Positions 8,659 to 17,853 of a stretch of 64,000 bases of DNA are shown here, in pieces. The DNA is from Mycobacterium sp. Root135 (lineage in GTDB: Bacteria > Actinomycetota > Actinomycetes > Mycobacteriales > Mycobacteriaceae). The notes under the pieces are model-generated. The model did no database searches, was not told where the DNA came from, and saw only the letters and a list, made by a program, of their open reading frames with translations. The stretch spans positions 1 through 64,000 of the forward strand of contig NZ_LMEZ01000002.1 in the NCBI RefSeq assembly GCF_001426545.1, read 5' to 3'. How positions within the stretch are numbered: the first letter of the stretch is position 1; every line of letters begins with the position of its first letter. A program made the translations under genes and the position numbers.

Positions 8659-11600
8659 ATGACGGTGTGCCGAGCATGTGGCTCCGAGTTGCGCGCGGCC
8701 GCCAAGTTCTGCGACGAGTGTGGTGCGGCGACCCAGCCCGCCGGGGCCGCCGAGTACAAGCAGGTGACGGTGCTCTTCGCGGACGTCGTGCACTCGATGG
8801 ACATCGCGGTCGCCCTCGGTCCGGAACGCCTGCGCAGCATCATGGCGGACGTCTTCGACGTCTCGGCCGATGCGGTCAGACGATATGGGGGAACCGTCGA
8901 CAAGTTCACCGGCGACGGCATCATGGCCGTCTTCGGAGCTCCGGTCGCCCTCGAAGATCACGCGCTGCGTGGCTGTCTCGCAGCGCTGAACCTGCAAGGG
9001 GAGATGCGTCGACTCGCCGTCCGGTTCGGCCGCGACGGGGTCGACGTCGCGGTCAGGGTCGGTCTGAACTCGGGTCAGGTCGTCGCCGGGAAGCTCGGCG
9101 CCGGATCGCGCGCGTACACCGCCATCGGTGAAGCGGTCGGGATGGCACAACGGATTGAGTCGGTGGCGCCCCCGGGTGGGGTGGCGATCTCGGAGTCGAC
9201 GGCGAGACTCGTCGACGAGGTCGTCGACCTCGACGAAGCCGACTTCCTCGTCGTGAAGGGCTTGGCCAACCCCGTGCCCGTGCGCAGGCTGCTGCAGGTC
9301 AAGCCGCACCATGCCCTCTCCCGACGCCCCGACTCGCCGCTCATCGGGCGGAGATGGGAGATGGCCGTCCTCGAAGGGACCTTCGACGAGATCCTCGACG
9401 GATGCGGCGGCGCGAGCGTCGGATTGTGTGGGCCCGCGGGGATCGGCAAGAGCCGGGTCGTCCGGGAGATCGCGGCGATCGCCGCCACCCGGGGCGTCCA
9501 GGTGTTCCGTGCGCGGTGTGACTCGATTGCCAAGGAGGTGCCGTTTCACGTCGTCGCCCAACTGCTGCGTGCCGTCATGAAGGTCGGTGACTCCGAATCC
9601 AGTTCTGACAGAGAACAACTCAAGAGCCAAGTGCCCGACGTCAGCTCTGACGATCTGCTGTTGCTCGGCGACCTGCTCGGTATCAACGACCCCACCGTGG
9701 TCATCCCGACGCTCCATCCAGATGCCAGACGCCGGCGACTGACGGCGCTGATCCGGGGCGCCTGGACCACTCAGCGATCGCCCGCCGTGTACATCGTCGA
9801 GAACGCCCAATGGATGGACGAGATCAGTGAATCCATGCTGGCCGACTTCACCGCGGTGATTTCGCGGACCGATTCGATGGCCCTCATCACCTACCGGCCG
9901 GAGTATCGCGGCGCGTTGTCCAGGTTGGCAGAGGGGCGAACCCTCACCGTGGCGCCCTTGAGCGGTCGGGAAACCTCGGAACTGATTGCCGAGCAGTTGG
10001 GTTCAGACGACTCGCTGGCGGGCTTGGCGGCGACGATCGCCGAACGCGCCGTGGGCAATCCATTCTTCGTCAAGGAGATCGTGCGCGACCTTGCCGAGCG
10101 GGGCATCCTGCACGGTCGGCGCGGTGCATACACGTTCAACGCCGCCGTGGCGGAGGTCAGCGTGCCGCCGACTCTGTACGCCGTCATCGCGGCACGCATC
10201 GACCGGCTGGACGATGAGGCAAAGCGCACCCTCAACGCCGCCGCGGTCGTCGGAACGCGTTGCGCCGCAGACCTCTTGACCACGATCGGCGTCGAGCCGG
10301 CATTCGAGGCACTGGTGGACGCCGAGATGGTGGATCAGGTGAAGTTCTCGTCGCCGGAGGAGTACGTCTTCCGGCAGCCGATGATCCGCACGGTGGCCTA
10401 CGAAACGTTGCTCCTGGCTGAACGCGCCGACGTCCATCGGCGGGTCGCGGCGGCGATCGAGGCGCGTGAGCCGGCCCTCGTGGACCAAAATGCCGCGCTG
10501 ATCGGCGAACACCTCGAAGCGGCCGGAGACAACGGCGCAGCCTACGGCTGGCACATGCGTGCCGGTGCGTGGTCGAGAAACCGCGACATCGCGGCGGCGA
10601 GATTGAGTTGGGCGAGGGCGCGACACGTCGCGCAGGGTCTTCCCGCCGACGAGCCGAATCGGCTGGCCATGCGCATCGCGGCGGGTACGTTGCTCTGCGC
10701 GACGGCCTACCGCACGGCGGAGAGCATGTCCCACAGCGGATTTCGGGAAGTTCGCGAGCTCGCCGCCGCAGCGGGGGACAAGCGGTCGCTGGCGCTGGCG
10801 ACGCTCGGGCAGTACACCGACCACATGGTGCACGGGCGGGTCGCCGAAGCATCCGCTCTGGGCACCGAGGTCGTGGCGCTGCTCGACGCAATCGGTGATC
10901 CCACGCTGACCGTCGGACTGTCCGTCGCCCCGATGATCGTCAAGCAGGAGACCGGCGAGATCAGCGAGCTGCTGAGGTGGTCGCAGACGGCGATCGAGCT
11001 GGCCGACGGCGATCCGACCATGGGTGACGTCGTGTTCGGGTCGCCGCTCGCGCTGGCGCTCGTGTTCCGCGGCATCGCCAGATGCTGGCTCGGACTTGCC
11101 GACTGGCAGAGGGACTTTCGCGACTCCCTGGCCATGGCCCGCACGACGGACCGCCTGACCTACAGCAAGTGCGTGGTCTACAAGCACAGCGTGACGACGT
11201 TGCAACACGTCCTGCTGCCGGATGACTCCACCGTCCTGGAAGTGGAGGAGGCGCTGAGCATCGCGACGGACCACGGTGACCACCACGCCGTCGCCCTGGC
11301 CACCTACTGCCTGGGCGGCGTCCTCCTCGAACGGGGATCCGCCGACCGCCGTCGGGGGCGGCATCTCCTGGCCGAGATCCGCGAGATGGCGGACCGCGGT
11401 CACTTCTACCGAAGCGAGCTCGCCGTCCTCGATCTCTTCGACGCGCGCGAGCTGGCGCGTGACGGTGACCTCGACACTGCCGTCGACGAGCTGCGGGACG
11501 CCGGGATCCGCGTCTTTCAGCGCGGTCAGTTCGCCCACGGCGTCATTGCCACCCGATTCCTCGTCGAGGCGCTGCTGCAGCGCGGCGGAAAGGGGGACGT

Positions 11601-11811
11601 GCGGGAGGCCGAAGCCGCGATCGAACGTTTGGTCTCAACAGGGAGGGACGATCTGGCGGTCGTCGAACTGGTCCTGCTTCGGCTGGGGGCGTTGGTGGCA
11701 CGGGCGCGAGACGATCACGTCACCTGGCGAGGGTCGCTCACCAGATGTCGGGAGCGGGCGACGGCCCTCGGCTTCGATGGCCACCTGGCGTGGGCGGCCG
11801 CGCTGCCGTGA
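8659..11811 (+). CDS. Zinc ribbon, class III cyclase domain, AAA ATPase and TPR-like regulator
   Basis: A 1050-residue multidomain protein. Residues 4-21 form a CxxC...CxxC zinc ribbon. Residues ~34-200 are a class III nucleotide cyclase domain with both metal Asps (D42 in VLFADVV, D86 in KFTGDGIMAVFG) and the base-selecting Lys (K82). The transition-state Asn is replaced: the usual VNxAxR reads VGMAQR (G161), with R165 kept. A P-loop ATPase follows (GPAGIGKS, 258-265), then a long helical TPR-like region. Related tuberculosis proteins (Rv0891c/Rv0890c, Rv1358, Rv2488c) combine such domains, often with a LuxR HTH; none is seen here. Whether it makes cAMP is uncertain. Confidence 0.85.
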   Translation: MTVCRACGSELRAAAKFCDECGAATQPAGAAEYKQVTVLFADVVHSMDIAVALGPERLRSIMADVFDVSADAVRRYGGTVDKFTGDGIMAVFGAPVALEDHALRGCLAALNLQGEMRRLAVRFGRDGVDVAVRVGLNSGQVVAGKLGAGSRAYTAIGEAVGMAQRIESVAPPGGVAISESTARLVDEVVDLDEADFLVVKGLANPVPVRRLLQVKPHHALSRRPDSPLIGRRWEMAVLEGTFDEILDGCGGASVGLCGPAGIGKSRVVREIAAIAATRGVQVFRARCDSIAKEVPFHVVAQLLRAVMKVGDSESSSDREQLKSQVPDVSSDDLLLLGDLLGINDPTVVIPTLHPDARRRRLTALIRGAWTTQRSPAVYIVENAQWMDEISESMLADFTAVISRTDSMALITYRPEYRGALSRLAEGRTLTVAPLSGRETSELIAEQLGSDDSLAGLAATIAERAVGNPFFVKEIVRDLAERGILHGRRGAYTFNAAVAEVSVPPTLYAVIAARIDRLDDEAKRTLNAAAVVGTRCAADLLTTIGVEPAFEALVDAEMVDQVKFSSPEEYVFRQPMIRTVAYETLLLAERADVHRRVAAAIEAREPALVDQNAALIGEHLEAAGDNGAAYGWHMRAGAWSRNRDIAAARLSWARARHVAQGLPADEPNRLAMRIAAGTLLCATAYRTAESMSHSGFREVRELAAAAGDKRSLALATLGQYTDHMVHGRVAEASALGTEVVALLDAIGDPTLTVGLSVAPMIVKQETGEISELLRWSQTAIELADGDPTMGDVVFGSPLALALVFRGIARCWLGLADWQRDFRDSLAMARTTDRLTYSKCVVYKHSVTTLQHVLLPDDSTVLEVEEALSIATDHGDHHAVALATYCLGGVLLERGSADRRRGRHLLAEIREMADRGHFYRSELAVLDLFDARELARDGDLDTAVDELRDAGIRVFQRGQFAHGVIATRFLVEALLQRGGKGDVREAEAAIERLVSTGRDDLAVVELVLLRLGALVARARDDHVTWRGSLTRCRERATALGFDGHLAWAAALP

Positions 11812-13530
11812 TCAGCAACGATGTGGCCGAGACCCCGCCAACAGGGCGTCGTCGTGGCGGTGAGCGACCTCGCCGACCGAGGCCATGAAGCGGTCCAGGT
11901 CTACCCGCCGACCCGAGATCCACGTGCCCTGAAACTCCATGGTGTCCTGCAATCGCGCCGGGTCGACCAGGTAGGGGTCGGTGTTGAGCAGCGAGAGGTC
12001 GGCGAGCTTGCCCGGCTCGATCGAGCCGATGTCGTGGTCGCGCTTCTGCTGCCAGGCCGCGTTTGTCGTGTGAGCCTGCAGAGCCTCGTCGAGGGTCAGC
12101 GCCTGTTCTGGTCCGTGAACGGTCCCCGATGCACTTCTGCGGGTGACGGCATTCTGAATGTTCAACCACGGCAGCGGAGGTGACAGATAGCCGTCATTGT
12201 GGAAGGTCGGGCGGACGCCGCTGTCGTAGGCGTCGCGATAGGGCTGCCACCGCGCTCCGTACGCGGGCTCGAAGATGACCCCGTCGTAGATGTCGCCCCA
12301 GTACAGCGCCTGGAAGGGTGACATGGAGGCGGTGATCCCGAGATCTCCGGCCCTGACACATTGCGCCCTGCTTGGGGTGGCAAAGTGTTCGAGCCGCCAG
12401 CGGTGGTCCGACCCGCCGAGGCCAAGGCCGTGCAGGGCGCGTTCGTAGCCGTCGAGCACGACGTCGATTCCGGCGTCACCGTTGACGTGGGTGGCGATCT
12501 GCACGTCGTCGGCGGCGAATTGACTTATGAGCGAAAGGAATTGGTCGGCCGAGTAGTTGAGGACGGACAATCCGGGAACGGTGCCGACGGGCACGTCGGC
12601 AATGCGGGCACGGGCAGAGTCCAAGTAGGGCACGCTGATCGCCGCCGTGCCAATGGACGGACTCCCGTCCATCCAGATCTTGTAACCCGCCCGCGAAATC
12701 ATCCCCGACAGCTCGCCGAAGTCCAGTTCGGCGTGCGCCTCCGAGTCATAGGTGGCCTGATAGAGCGAATAGCGCACCGGGCAATTGGGCAGAGCCGCCA
12801 GTTGCTCCATCGGTGCGCGCAACTTGCTGACGAATCCGAGGTCGCCGACGGCGGTAAAACCGTTGCGCGCCAACGTCGAGTACCACGCACCAAGGTTGAG
12901 AAGCGGCGACGGGACGACGCCTGGCAGGAAGGCGCCCATGGCCATCATCGTCGCCTGGGTTTCGAATCCGACGCCGCCGGCAGTGCCATCTGGACGACGC
13001 GTCCACCGCGCGTCGGGTGTGTCGGCCGGGGGCGTGGCACCCACCCACCCGAACAACTGGGTGGCGCGCGAGTTGAAGTACAACGCGTGACCGGTGATGT
13101 CGAAGATGAGCACCGGGTGGTCGGGGAAGTAGCGGTCCAGACTGGTCCGATCCGGCATCGGGATCGACAGCAGCAGTCGGTCCAGACCGTTGAAGAGCAA
13201 CGGTTGACCGGTCGGCGTCTCCCGGCGCAACCGACCGAAGAGCGCCTCGACGTCTTCCCACGTCGGGTAGCCGACGAATGGGGCAATCCAGTGGGCCGGC
13301 TGTTCGCACAGCACCGCCGCCGGCACGGGATGGTCATGTGCCTGAATGAAACCGGGCATCAGCACGCTCGGGCCGAGGTCTTCGACCTGGTCGTCGGGGG
13401 CCGACGTCTGGCACTCGGCGAGCGTGCCCACGGCGACGATCCGGCCAGAGTCGACGTCGATCGCGACCGCCTCGGCCCGCGGCTTCGCGGGATCCATGGT
13501 GATGACCGAGGCGGCCCTCAGGATCGTCAG
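11812..13530 (-). CDS. Amidohydrolase 3 family metal-dependent hydrolase
   Basis: A ~572-residue hydrolase of the amidohydrolase 3 (YtcJ-like) group. Seen features: GFIQAHDHP (first metal site), AGGVGFETQ, the IWMDGSPSIGTA strand, ATHVNGDAGIDVVLDGYERAL (third metal site), RLEHF (fourth), and FHNDGYLSPP near the catalytic Asp. The C-terminal GSIEPGKLADLSLLNTDPY is the usual composite-domain strand. The natural start is unclear: the conserved first strand (LTILRAASVITMD) is preceded only by CTG at 13530, which overlaps the DUF2630 stop as CTGA; the next ATG at 13497 would cut that strand off. Substrate unknown. Its end abuts the convergent cyclase gene. Confidence 0.85.
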   Translation of the reverse strand: MTILRAASVITMDPAKPRAEAVAIDVDSGRIVAVGTLAECQTSAPDDQVEDLGPSVLMPGFIQAHDHPVPAAVLCEQPAHWIAPFVGYPTWEDVEALFGRLRRETPTGQPLLFNGLDRLLLSIPMPDRTSLDRYFPDHPVLIFDITGHALYFNSRATQLFGWVGATPPADTPDARWTRRPDGTAGGVGFETQATMMAMGAFLPGVVPSPLLNLGAWYSTLARNGFTAVGDLGFVSKLRAPMEQLAALPNCPVRYSLYQATYDSEAHAELDFGELSGMISRAGYKIWMDGSPSIGTAAISVPYLDSARARIADVPVGTVPGLSVLNYSADQFLSLISQFAADDVQIATHVNGDAGIDVVLDGYERALHGLGLGGSDHRWRLEHFATPSRAQCVRAGDLGITASMSPFQALYWGDIYDGVIFEPAYGARWQPYRDAYDSGVRPTFHNDGYLSPPLPWLNIQNAVTRRSASGTVHGPEQALTLDEALQAHTTNAAWQQKRDHDIGSIEPGKLADLSLLNTDPYLVDPARLQDTMEFQGTWISGRRVDLDRFMASVGEVAHRHDDALLAGSRPHRC

Positions 13531-13787
13531 TTTAGATAGCCTTCGACTTCGCTTTCGGGTCGCACACTGGCCTGATCCGGGTCCTGACCGGTCTCGCGCA
13601 GGGCGCGGCGCTGGCGCAGCAGATCCCAGCACTGGTCGAGCTGAACTTCGAGGCCGCGCAGTCGGCGGTGCTCCTCGGTCTCGTCGATCTCGCCGTGCTG
13701 CAGCTTGGCGCGCAGTTCCTTCTCCTCGGCCACCAAGTCGTTGACTTGGGCGAGAATGTCGGCATCTTTGTTCGGGTCCGTAGCCAC
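13527..13787 (-). CDS. DUF2630 family protein (Rv0898c-like)
   Basis: An 86-residue, highly charged, helical protein. The motifs LVAEEKELR, EEHRRLRGLEVQLDQCWDLLR and QDPDQASVRPESEVEGYLN define the small DUF2630 family, known in actinobacteria and without an assigned function. The GTG at 13787 is chosen because homologues begin close to it. It lies upstream of the amidohydrolase with a 4-nt CTGA overlap, so the two are probably cotranscribed, and it diverges from the FKBP gene across only 31 nt. Confidence 0.85.
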   Translation of the reverse strand: MATDPNKDADILAQVNDLVAEEKELRAKLQHGEIDETEEHRRLRGLEVQLDQCWDLLRQRRALRETGQDPDQASVRPESEVEGYLN

Positions 13788-13805
13788 GCCCCCAGTCTGC
13801 CCGAC

Positions 13806-13811
13806 TACCGT
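13806..13811 (+). promoter_or_regulatory. -10 box TACCGT for the FKBP gene, leaderless
   Basis: TACCGT ends 7 nt before the GTG at 13819. This decides that start over the in-frame GTG at 13813. Confidence 0.5.
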
Positions 13812-13818
13812 GGTGAAC

Positions 13819-14181
13819 GTGGCAACTAAACCCGAGATCGAATTTCCCGACGGCCCGGCACCTGCCGAACTCGTCATCGAAGACATCGTCGTAGGCGACG
13901 GCGCCGAGGCCGTGCCGGGTGGCACCGTCGAGGTGCACTACGTCGGCGTGGAGTACGACACCGGTGACGAATTCGACAGCTCGTGGAACCGCAACGAGTC
14001 CATCGAGTTCCCTCTGCGCGGGCTCATCGAAGGCTGGCAGGACGGCATTCCCGGAATGCGCGTCGGCGGCCGACGCAAGCTCGTCATTCCGCCGGCAAAG
14101 GCTTACGGCCCGGCCGGATCCGGGCATCGGCTCTCGGGTAAGACGTTGATCTTCGTGATCGACCTGCTCGACGCTCGCTGA
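13819..14181 (+). CDS. FKBP-type peptidyl-prolyl cis-trans isomerase
   Basis: A 120-residue single-domain FKBP that catalyses proline isomerisation in proteins. Core residues are visible: VEVHYVGVEYDTGDEFDSSW (Y and D of the binding pocket), FPLRGLIEGWQDGIPGMRVG (V/I-x-G-W motif) and RRKLVIPPAKAYGPAGSGH. There is no signal peptide, so it acts in the cytosol. It is followed directly by the BON lipoprotein gene (TGA then GTG with no gap), so the two are cotranscribed; a role as a folding helper for the envelope protein is only a guess. Confidence 0.93.
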   Translation: MATKPEIEFPDGPAPAELVIEDIVVGDGAEAVPGGTVEVHYVGVEYDTGDEFDSSWNRNESIEFPLRGLIEGWQDGIPGMRVGGRRKLVIPPAKAYGPAGSGHRLSGKTLIFVIDLLDAR

Positions 14182-14682
14182 GTGCGTTCCGCGCTGCTGG
14201 TCGCCCTCACCCTGTTGCTCTTGGTGGCGGGGTGCGGGTCGGCCGGCAACTCCGGCGACACCGCTGACACCGGACAAACCACCGTCACCCCGGCGTCGAC
14301 CAGCCCGTCGACCGTCGCGAAGAGCGGTCCGTTCGGGGCCATGTCGATCGTGCGGACGGCCGACGGGTTCACCGTGACCGGTGAAGTGCCCGACGAGTCG
14401 CTCAAGACGGGGCTTCCCGACACGCTGCGTCAGGCCATGCCCGGCGCCAAGATCGTCGACCAGCTGACGGTCAAACCCGGCGTCACCGCCCCGGAGTTCT
14501 CCGGTCTTGGCGCGTTGTTCGGGGTGGCGATGGACGTGGAGGGCTTCGCAGTGAAGCTCGTCGGCGACACCGCCACGTTGACGGGGACCGCCAAGGCCGA
14601 GGCGGCCAAGACGGCGGCCGGGACCGCGGTGACCGAGACCTGGCCGAACGTGAAGGTGGCCAACGACATTCGGGTCGGCTAG
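14182..14682 (+). CDS. Lipoprotein with BON-like domain, related to the N-terminal part of OmpATb/ArfA
   Basis: A 166-residue predicted lipoprotein: signal peptide MRSALLVALTLLLLVAGC with lipobox VAGC (Cys18), a Ser/Thr-rich linker to about residue 48, then one BON-type domain with IVRTADGFTVTGEVPDES and VGDTATLTGTAKAEAAK. The same domain occurs in mycobacterial OmpATb (Rv0899), which lies at this position between DUF2630 and prrB in tuberculosis. Here there is no OmpA C-terminal domain and no arfB or arfC. The GTG start directly follows the FKBP stop. The gene overlaps the convergent prrB end by 4 nt. Confidence 0.75.
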   Translation: MRSALLVALTLLLLVAGCGSAGNSGDTADTGQTTVTPASTSPSTVAKSGPFGAMSIVRTADGFTVTGEVPDESLKTGLPDTLRQAMPGAKIVDQLTVKPGVTAPEFSGLGALFGVAMDVEGFAVKLVGDTATLTGTAKAEAAKTAAGTAVTETWPNVKVANDIRVG

Positions 14683-16025
14683 GACGGTCCAGGCAGTCGT
14701 AGCAGCAGCCGGACGCCGCCGAGCGGGCTTTCCTCCAAAGAGGCTGTGCCACCGTGCAATTCGGCTTGCTGCGCGACGAGCGCCAGCCCGAGGCCGGAGC
14801 CGGAGTGCGATGCCGTCGACCCGCGGGAGAACCGCTCGAAGACGATCTTGCGCTCCTCCTCGGGGATGCCGACCCCGTCGTCGTCGACCGCGATTTCCAC
14901 GCCCGCGCGCGACGTGACCGCCGACAGCTGAACGCGAGTGGCGCCACCGTGTTTGACGGCGTTGGCGATCGCGTTGTCCACGGCGAGCCGCAGCCCGGCG
15001 GGCAGCCCCACGATTATCACCGTGGGTGCGGGCACCAACGACACGTCGAGCTCGGGATAGACCCGCATCGCGTCGTGCGCGGCGCGGTCGAGTAGCTCGG
15101 TGATGTCGACGGGCGAGTGGTCGTCCGACGTCGAGAGTTCGCCCTGGGCAAGCCTTTCGATGGCCCACAGCGTCGACTCGATGCGCGTCTGGGTCCGGAT
15201 GACGTCGTTGAGGACTTCCTTGCGCTGATCCTCGGCGAGGTCGAGGGTGGCGAGCACCTCCAGGTTGGTCCGCATCGCCGTCAGTGGGGTGCGCAGCTCG
15301 TGCGACGTCACGGCGGCGAAGTCGCGGGAGGACACCAGCGCCGCCTTGGTGCGGTCCTGCTCCTGCCATATGCGCTGCACCATCCCGTTCACGGCGTCGG
15401 CGATCTCGACCGCCTCGGTCGCGCCGCGGACGTCGATGTCGGGGGCCGCGCCGCCCACGTCGATCGCCCGCGTCTGCTGGGCGAGGCGTTTGAGGGGGCG
15501 CACCGCGAACGCGGCGAGCAGCCAGCCCGCCAAGGCCGCCGCACCGATCGCGCCCGAGCAGATCATGATCACCCGGCGGTGAAGGTTGTTGGTGTCGCCG
15601 ATCGTCGCGTCGTAGGTGGCGCCGACGGCGGCGGTCATCTCGCCCTGCGGACCGCTGATCTCCACGGTGCGCACGCGGTAACGAACGCCGTCGATGGTGG
15701 TGTCGGCGTAGCCGGCTGGCAGCTCGGGCAGCGTCACGTCGGAGTTCGACGTCACCTGGCCGTCGGGACGCCGGACCGTGATGATCGCGTCTTCGTCGTT
15801 GGGCGACTTGGGAATCTGGTCGAGGCCGCGCGGCAGGAACGGGATCGCGAAACCGGCCGCCTCGTCGAGTCGCCGGTCGAGACGTTCCTTGCGGTCGTTG
15901 GTGATGCCGACCCAGACAATCACGCCGACGATGCCGACCACGATGGCCGCGGCGATGGCCGTGGCGAACGCCACGCGGGTCCGCAGCGACGGCGTGCGTC
16001 GGAAGACCCGCGAGAGAAGATTCAC
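14679..16025 (-). CDS. prrB: Two-component sensor histidine kinase PrrB
   Basis: A 448-residue membrane kinase. TM1 is at about 17-42, followed by an extracytoplasmic sensor region to about 150, TM2 at about 152-174, a HAMP segment (AVRPLKRLAQQTRAIDVG), the dimerisation/phosphoacceptor helix with H242 in VTSHELRTPLTA, and an ATPase domain with the N box DNAIANAVKHGG, G1 box DDDGVGIPEEER, F box VFERFSRG and G2 box GSGLGLALV. It pairs with prrA 38 nt upstream. It matches Rv0902c. In tuberculosis the system is essential and linked to early intracellular growth and nitrogen response (prior knowledge). Confidence 0.95.
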   Translation of the reverse strand: MNLLSRVFRRTPSLRTRVAFATAIAAAIVVGIVGVIVWVGITNDRKERLDRRLDEAAGFAIPFLPRGLDQIPKSPNDEDAIITVRRPDGQVTSNSDVTLPELPAGYADTTIDGVRYRVRTVEISGPQGEMTAAVGATYDATIGDTNNLHRRVIMICSGAIGAAALAGWLLAAFAVRPLKRLAQQTRAIDVGGAAPDIDVRGATEAVEIADAVNGMVQRIWQEQDRTKAALVSSRDFAAVTSHELRTPLTAMRTNLEVLATLDLAEDQRKEVLNDVIRTQTRIESTLWAIERLAQGELSTSDDHSPVDITELLDRAAHDAMRVYPELDVSLVPAPTVIIVGLPAGLRLAVDNAIANAVKHGGATRVQLSAVTSRAGVEIAVDDDGVGIPEEERKIVFERFSRGSTASHSGSGLGLALVAQQAELHGGTASLEESPLGGVRLLLRLPGPS

Positions 16026-16063
16026 GGCTCAGTTAGTTCTGTTCTTCGCGCAAGCGCTCATCA

Positions 16064-16774
16064 CTACTGCTGCCTCAGGACGAATCCCACGCCCCGCACC
16101 GTGTGGAGCAGTCGTGACGCGCCACCCGCCTCCAGCTTGCGGCGCAGGTACCCGATGAACACGTCGACGACGTTGGTGTCGGCGGCGAAGTCGTAGCCCC
16201 ACACAAGTTCCAGCAGCTGCGCGCGGGACAACACCGCGGTCTTGTGCTCGGCGAGGACCGCCAGCAGGTCGAACTCCCGCTTGGTCAGGTCGACGTCGAC
16301 GCCGTTGACCCGGGCCCGGCGGCCGGGGATGTCGACCTCCAGCGGGCCGACGGCAATCGTCTCCGACGAGAACGTCGCCGTCGCTCCCCGGCGTCGCAAC
16401 AGGGCCTTGACCCTGGCGACGAGTTCGGCGAGGACGAACGGTTTGACCAGGTAGTCGTCGGCCCCTGCCTCGAGGCCTGCCACCCTGTCGTCGACCGAGC
16501 TGCGCGCAGACAGCACGCACACCGGCACGTCGTTGTCCATGGCGCGAAGGGCCGTCACCACGCTGACGCCGTCGAGGACCGGCATGTTGATGTCGAGGAC
16601 GATCGCGTCGGGCCGGGTCTCGGTCGCGCTGCGAAGCGCCTCGGCACCGTCGACTGCGGTGCTCACCTCGAACCCGGACAGGCGTAGTCCACGCTCCAGG
16701 GACGCCAGCACGTCGGGGTCGTCGTCCACCACCAGGACTCGGGGTGGCGCGGCACCGCTAGCTCCCATCTCCAT
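16064..16774 (-). CDS. prrA: Two-component response regulator PrrA, OmpR family
   Basis: A 236-residue response regulator starting [20 protein letters not shown]. The receiver domain has the acidic pocket DDD, phospho-acceptor D61 in [12 protein letters not shown], and Lys in YLVKPF. The winged-helix effector domain contains [15 protein letters not shown] and [16 protein letters not shown]. It is almost collinear with tuberculosis Rv0903c as recalled. ATG at 16774 is preferred; 16783 and 16768 are also in frame and near. It is the first gene of the prrA-prrB unit and diverges from the phospholipase-like gene. Confidence 0.95.
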   Translation of the reverse strand: MEMGASGAAPPRVLVVDDDPDVLASLERGLRLSGFEVSTAVDGAEALRSATETRPDAIVLDINMPVLDGVSVVTALRAMDNDVPVCVLSARSSVDDRVAGLEAGADDYLVKPFVLAELVARVKALLRRRGATATFSSETIAVGPLEVDIPGRRARVNGVDVDLTKREFDLLAVLAEHKTAVLSRAQLLELVWGYDFAADTNVVDVFIGYLRRKLEAGGASRLLHTVRGVGFVLRQQ

Positions 16775-16849
16775 GCGCCTCATCTTGCCTGATGTGCCAC
16801 CGTGGATGCGGTAGGCGCGTTGCGCAGGCGGAACCGGACTGGTCGGTGC

Positions 16850-16855
16850 TAGCTT
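16850..16855 (+). promoter_or_regulatory. -10 box TAGCTT, leaderless start of the PLD-like gene
   Basis: TAGCTT ends 8 nt before the GTG at 16864. An upstream in-frame start at 16792 would place this promoter inside the gene, so 16864 is preferred. Confidence 0.5.
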
Positions 16856-16863
16856 CAACACTC

Positions 16864-17853
16864 GTGCAGCCACTCGGCCCTCGCCTGATCGTTCAACCCG
16901 ACGACGGTCTGGGTCCGGTGCTGGAATTCATCGGGTCGGCGCAGACGTCGCTTCTGATAAAGCAGTTCACCTTCACCGACGAGAGCCTCATCGACGCCGT
17001 CGTCGCGCGGAAGCAGGCCGGGGTCGACGTCCGGGTGATGCTGAACGCGGCCAGGTCCGGTGGCGACCGCGCGAACGACGAGACCTTCGAGCGCTTCTGC
17101 GCCGCCGGGATCTCCGTGCAGTGGGCCAATCCGAAGTTCTACGTCACCCACGAGAAGTCGATGGTCGTCGACGAGAAGTCGGCGCTGGTCGCGACGTTCA
17201 ACATGTGTCTCAAGTACTTCACGCGCACCAGGGACTACGGCGTGATCATCGACGATCCCGTCCAGGTGACGCAGATCGTCGAGGTGTTCAACGCCGACTG
17301 GAACCACGACGACTGGGTGCCGACGGTGTACCGGGGTCTGCTGTGGAGCAACTCGAATTCGCGACTTCACATGGCGCGCTTCATCGACACCGCGACCCAC
17401 CGCATCGACGTCCAGCATCCCAAGTTCGTCGACGCGGTCATCACCGACCACCTCGCAGCCGCAATCGACCGCGGAGTCAAGGTGCACGTCCTGTGCGGCG
17501 GCAGGCATGGCATCAGCGAGGGGGACGTGCTGGACACCTTCGCCTCGCTCCGCACGCTGCGTCGGTTTGGCGCGAAGGTGCACAAGCAGAAGAACCTCAG
17601 GGTGCACGCCAAGTTGATGATCGTCGACGACGAGCGGGCGCTGGTGGGGTCGATGAACATCGACCGCAGTGCGTTCGACCTCCGCCGCGAGCTCGGCATC
17701 ACGGTCGACGACCCGGCGGTCGTCGCGCGTTTGAGAGCGGTCTTCGAGGAGGACTGGGCGCTGTCGCATCCGTACTCGCCACCGGACCCCCTCGATCCGT
17801 CGACCCACCACGAGGACGACTTCCCGCACGATCCGGAACTCGTCCACGAGTGA
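16864..17853 (+). CDS. Phospholipase D-like protein (cardiolipin synthase type)
   Basis: A 329-residue protein with two HKD half-sites: H96-x-K98-x4-D103 in [19 protein letters not shown] and H248-x-K250-x4-D255 in [19 protein letters not shown]. The paired motifs define the PLD superfamily; proteins of this length act as cardiolipin synthases or other phosphatidyltransferases, or as hydrolases. No membrane helix is evident. The stop overlaps the first chromate-transporter gene as GTGA, giving a three-gene operon. How a PLD enzyme relates to chromate export is not obvious from sequence. Confidence 0.88.
   Translation: MQPLGPRLIVQPDDGLGPVLEFIGSAQTSLLIKQFTFTDESLIDAVVARKQAGVDVRVMLNAARSGGDRANDETFERFCAAGISVQWANPKFYVTHEKSMVVDEKSALVATFNMCLKYFTRTRDYGVIIDDPVQVTQIVEVFNADWNHDDWVPTVYRGLLWSNSNSRLHMARFIDTATHRIDVQHPKFVDAVITDHLAAAIDRGVKVHVLCGGRHGISEGDVLDTFASLRTLRRFGAKVHKQKNLRVHAKLMIVDDERALVGSMNIDRSAFDLRRELGITVDDPAVVARLRAVFEEDWALSHPYSPPDPLDPSTHHEDDFPHDPELVHE

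Noticed and set aside
11812..15369. A 1185-residue fused amidohydrolase
   Set aside because: Sequence before about 13530 is antisense to FKBP, DUF2630 in another frame and the BON lipoprotein; it contains no domain.
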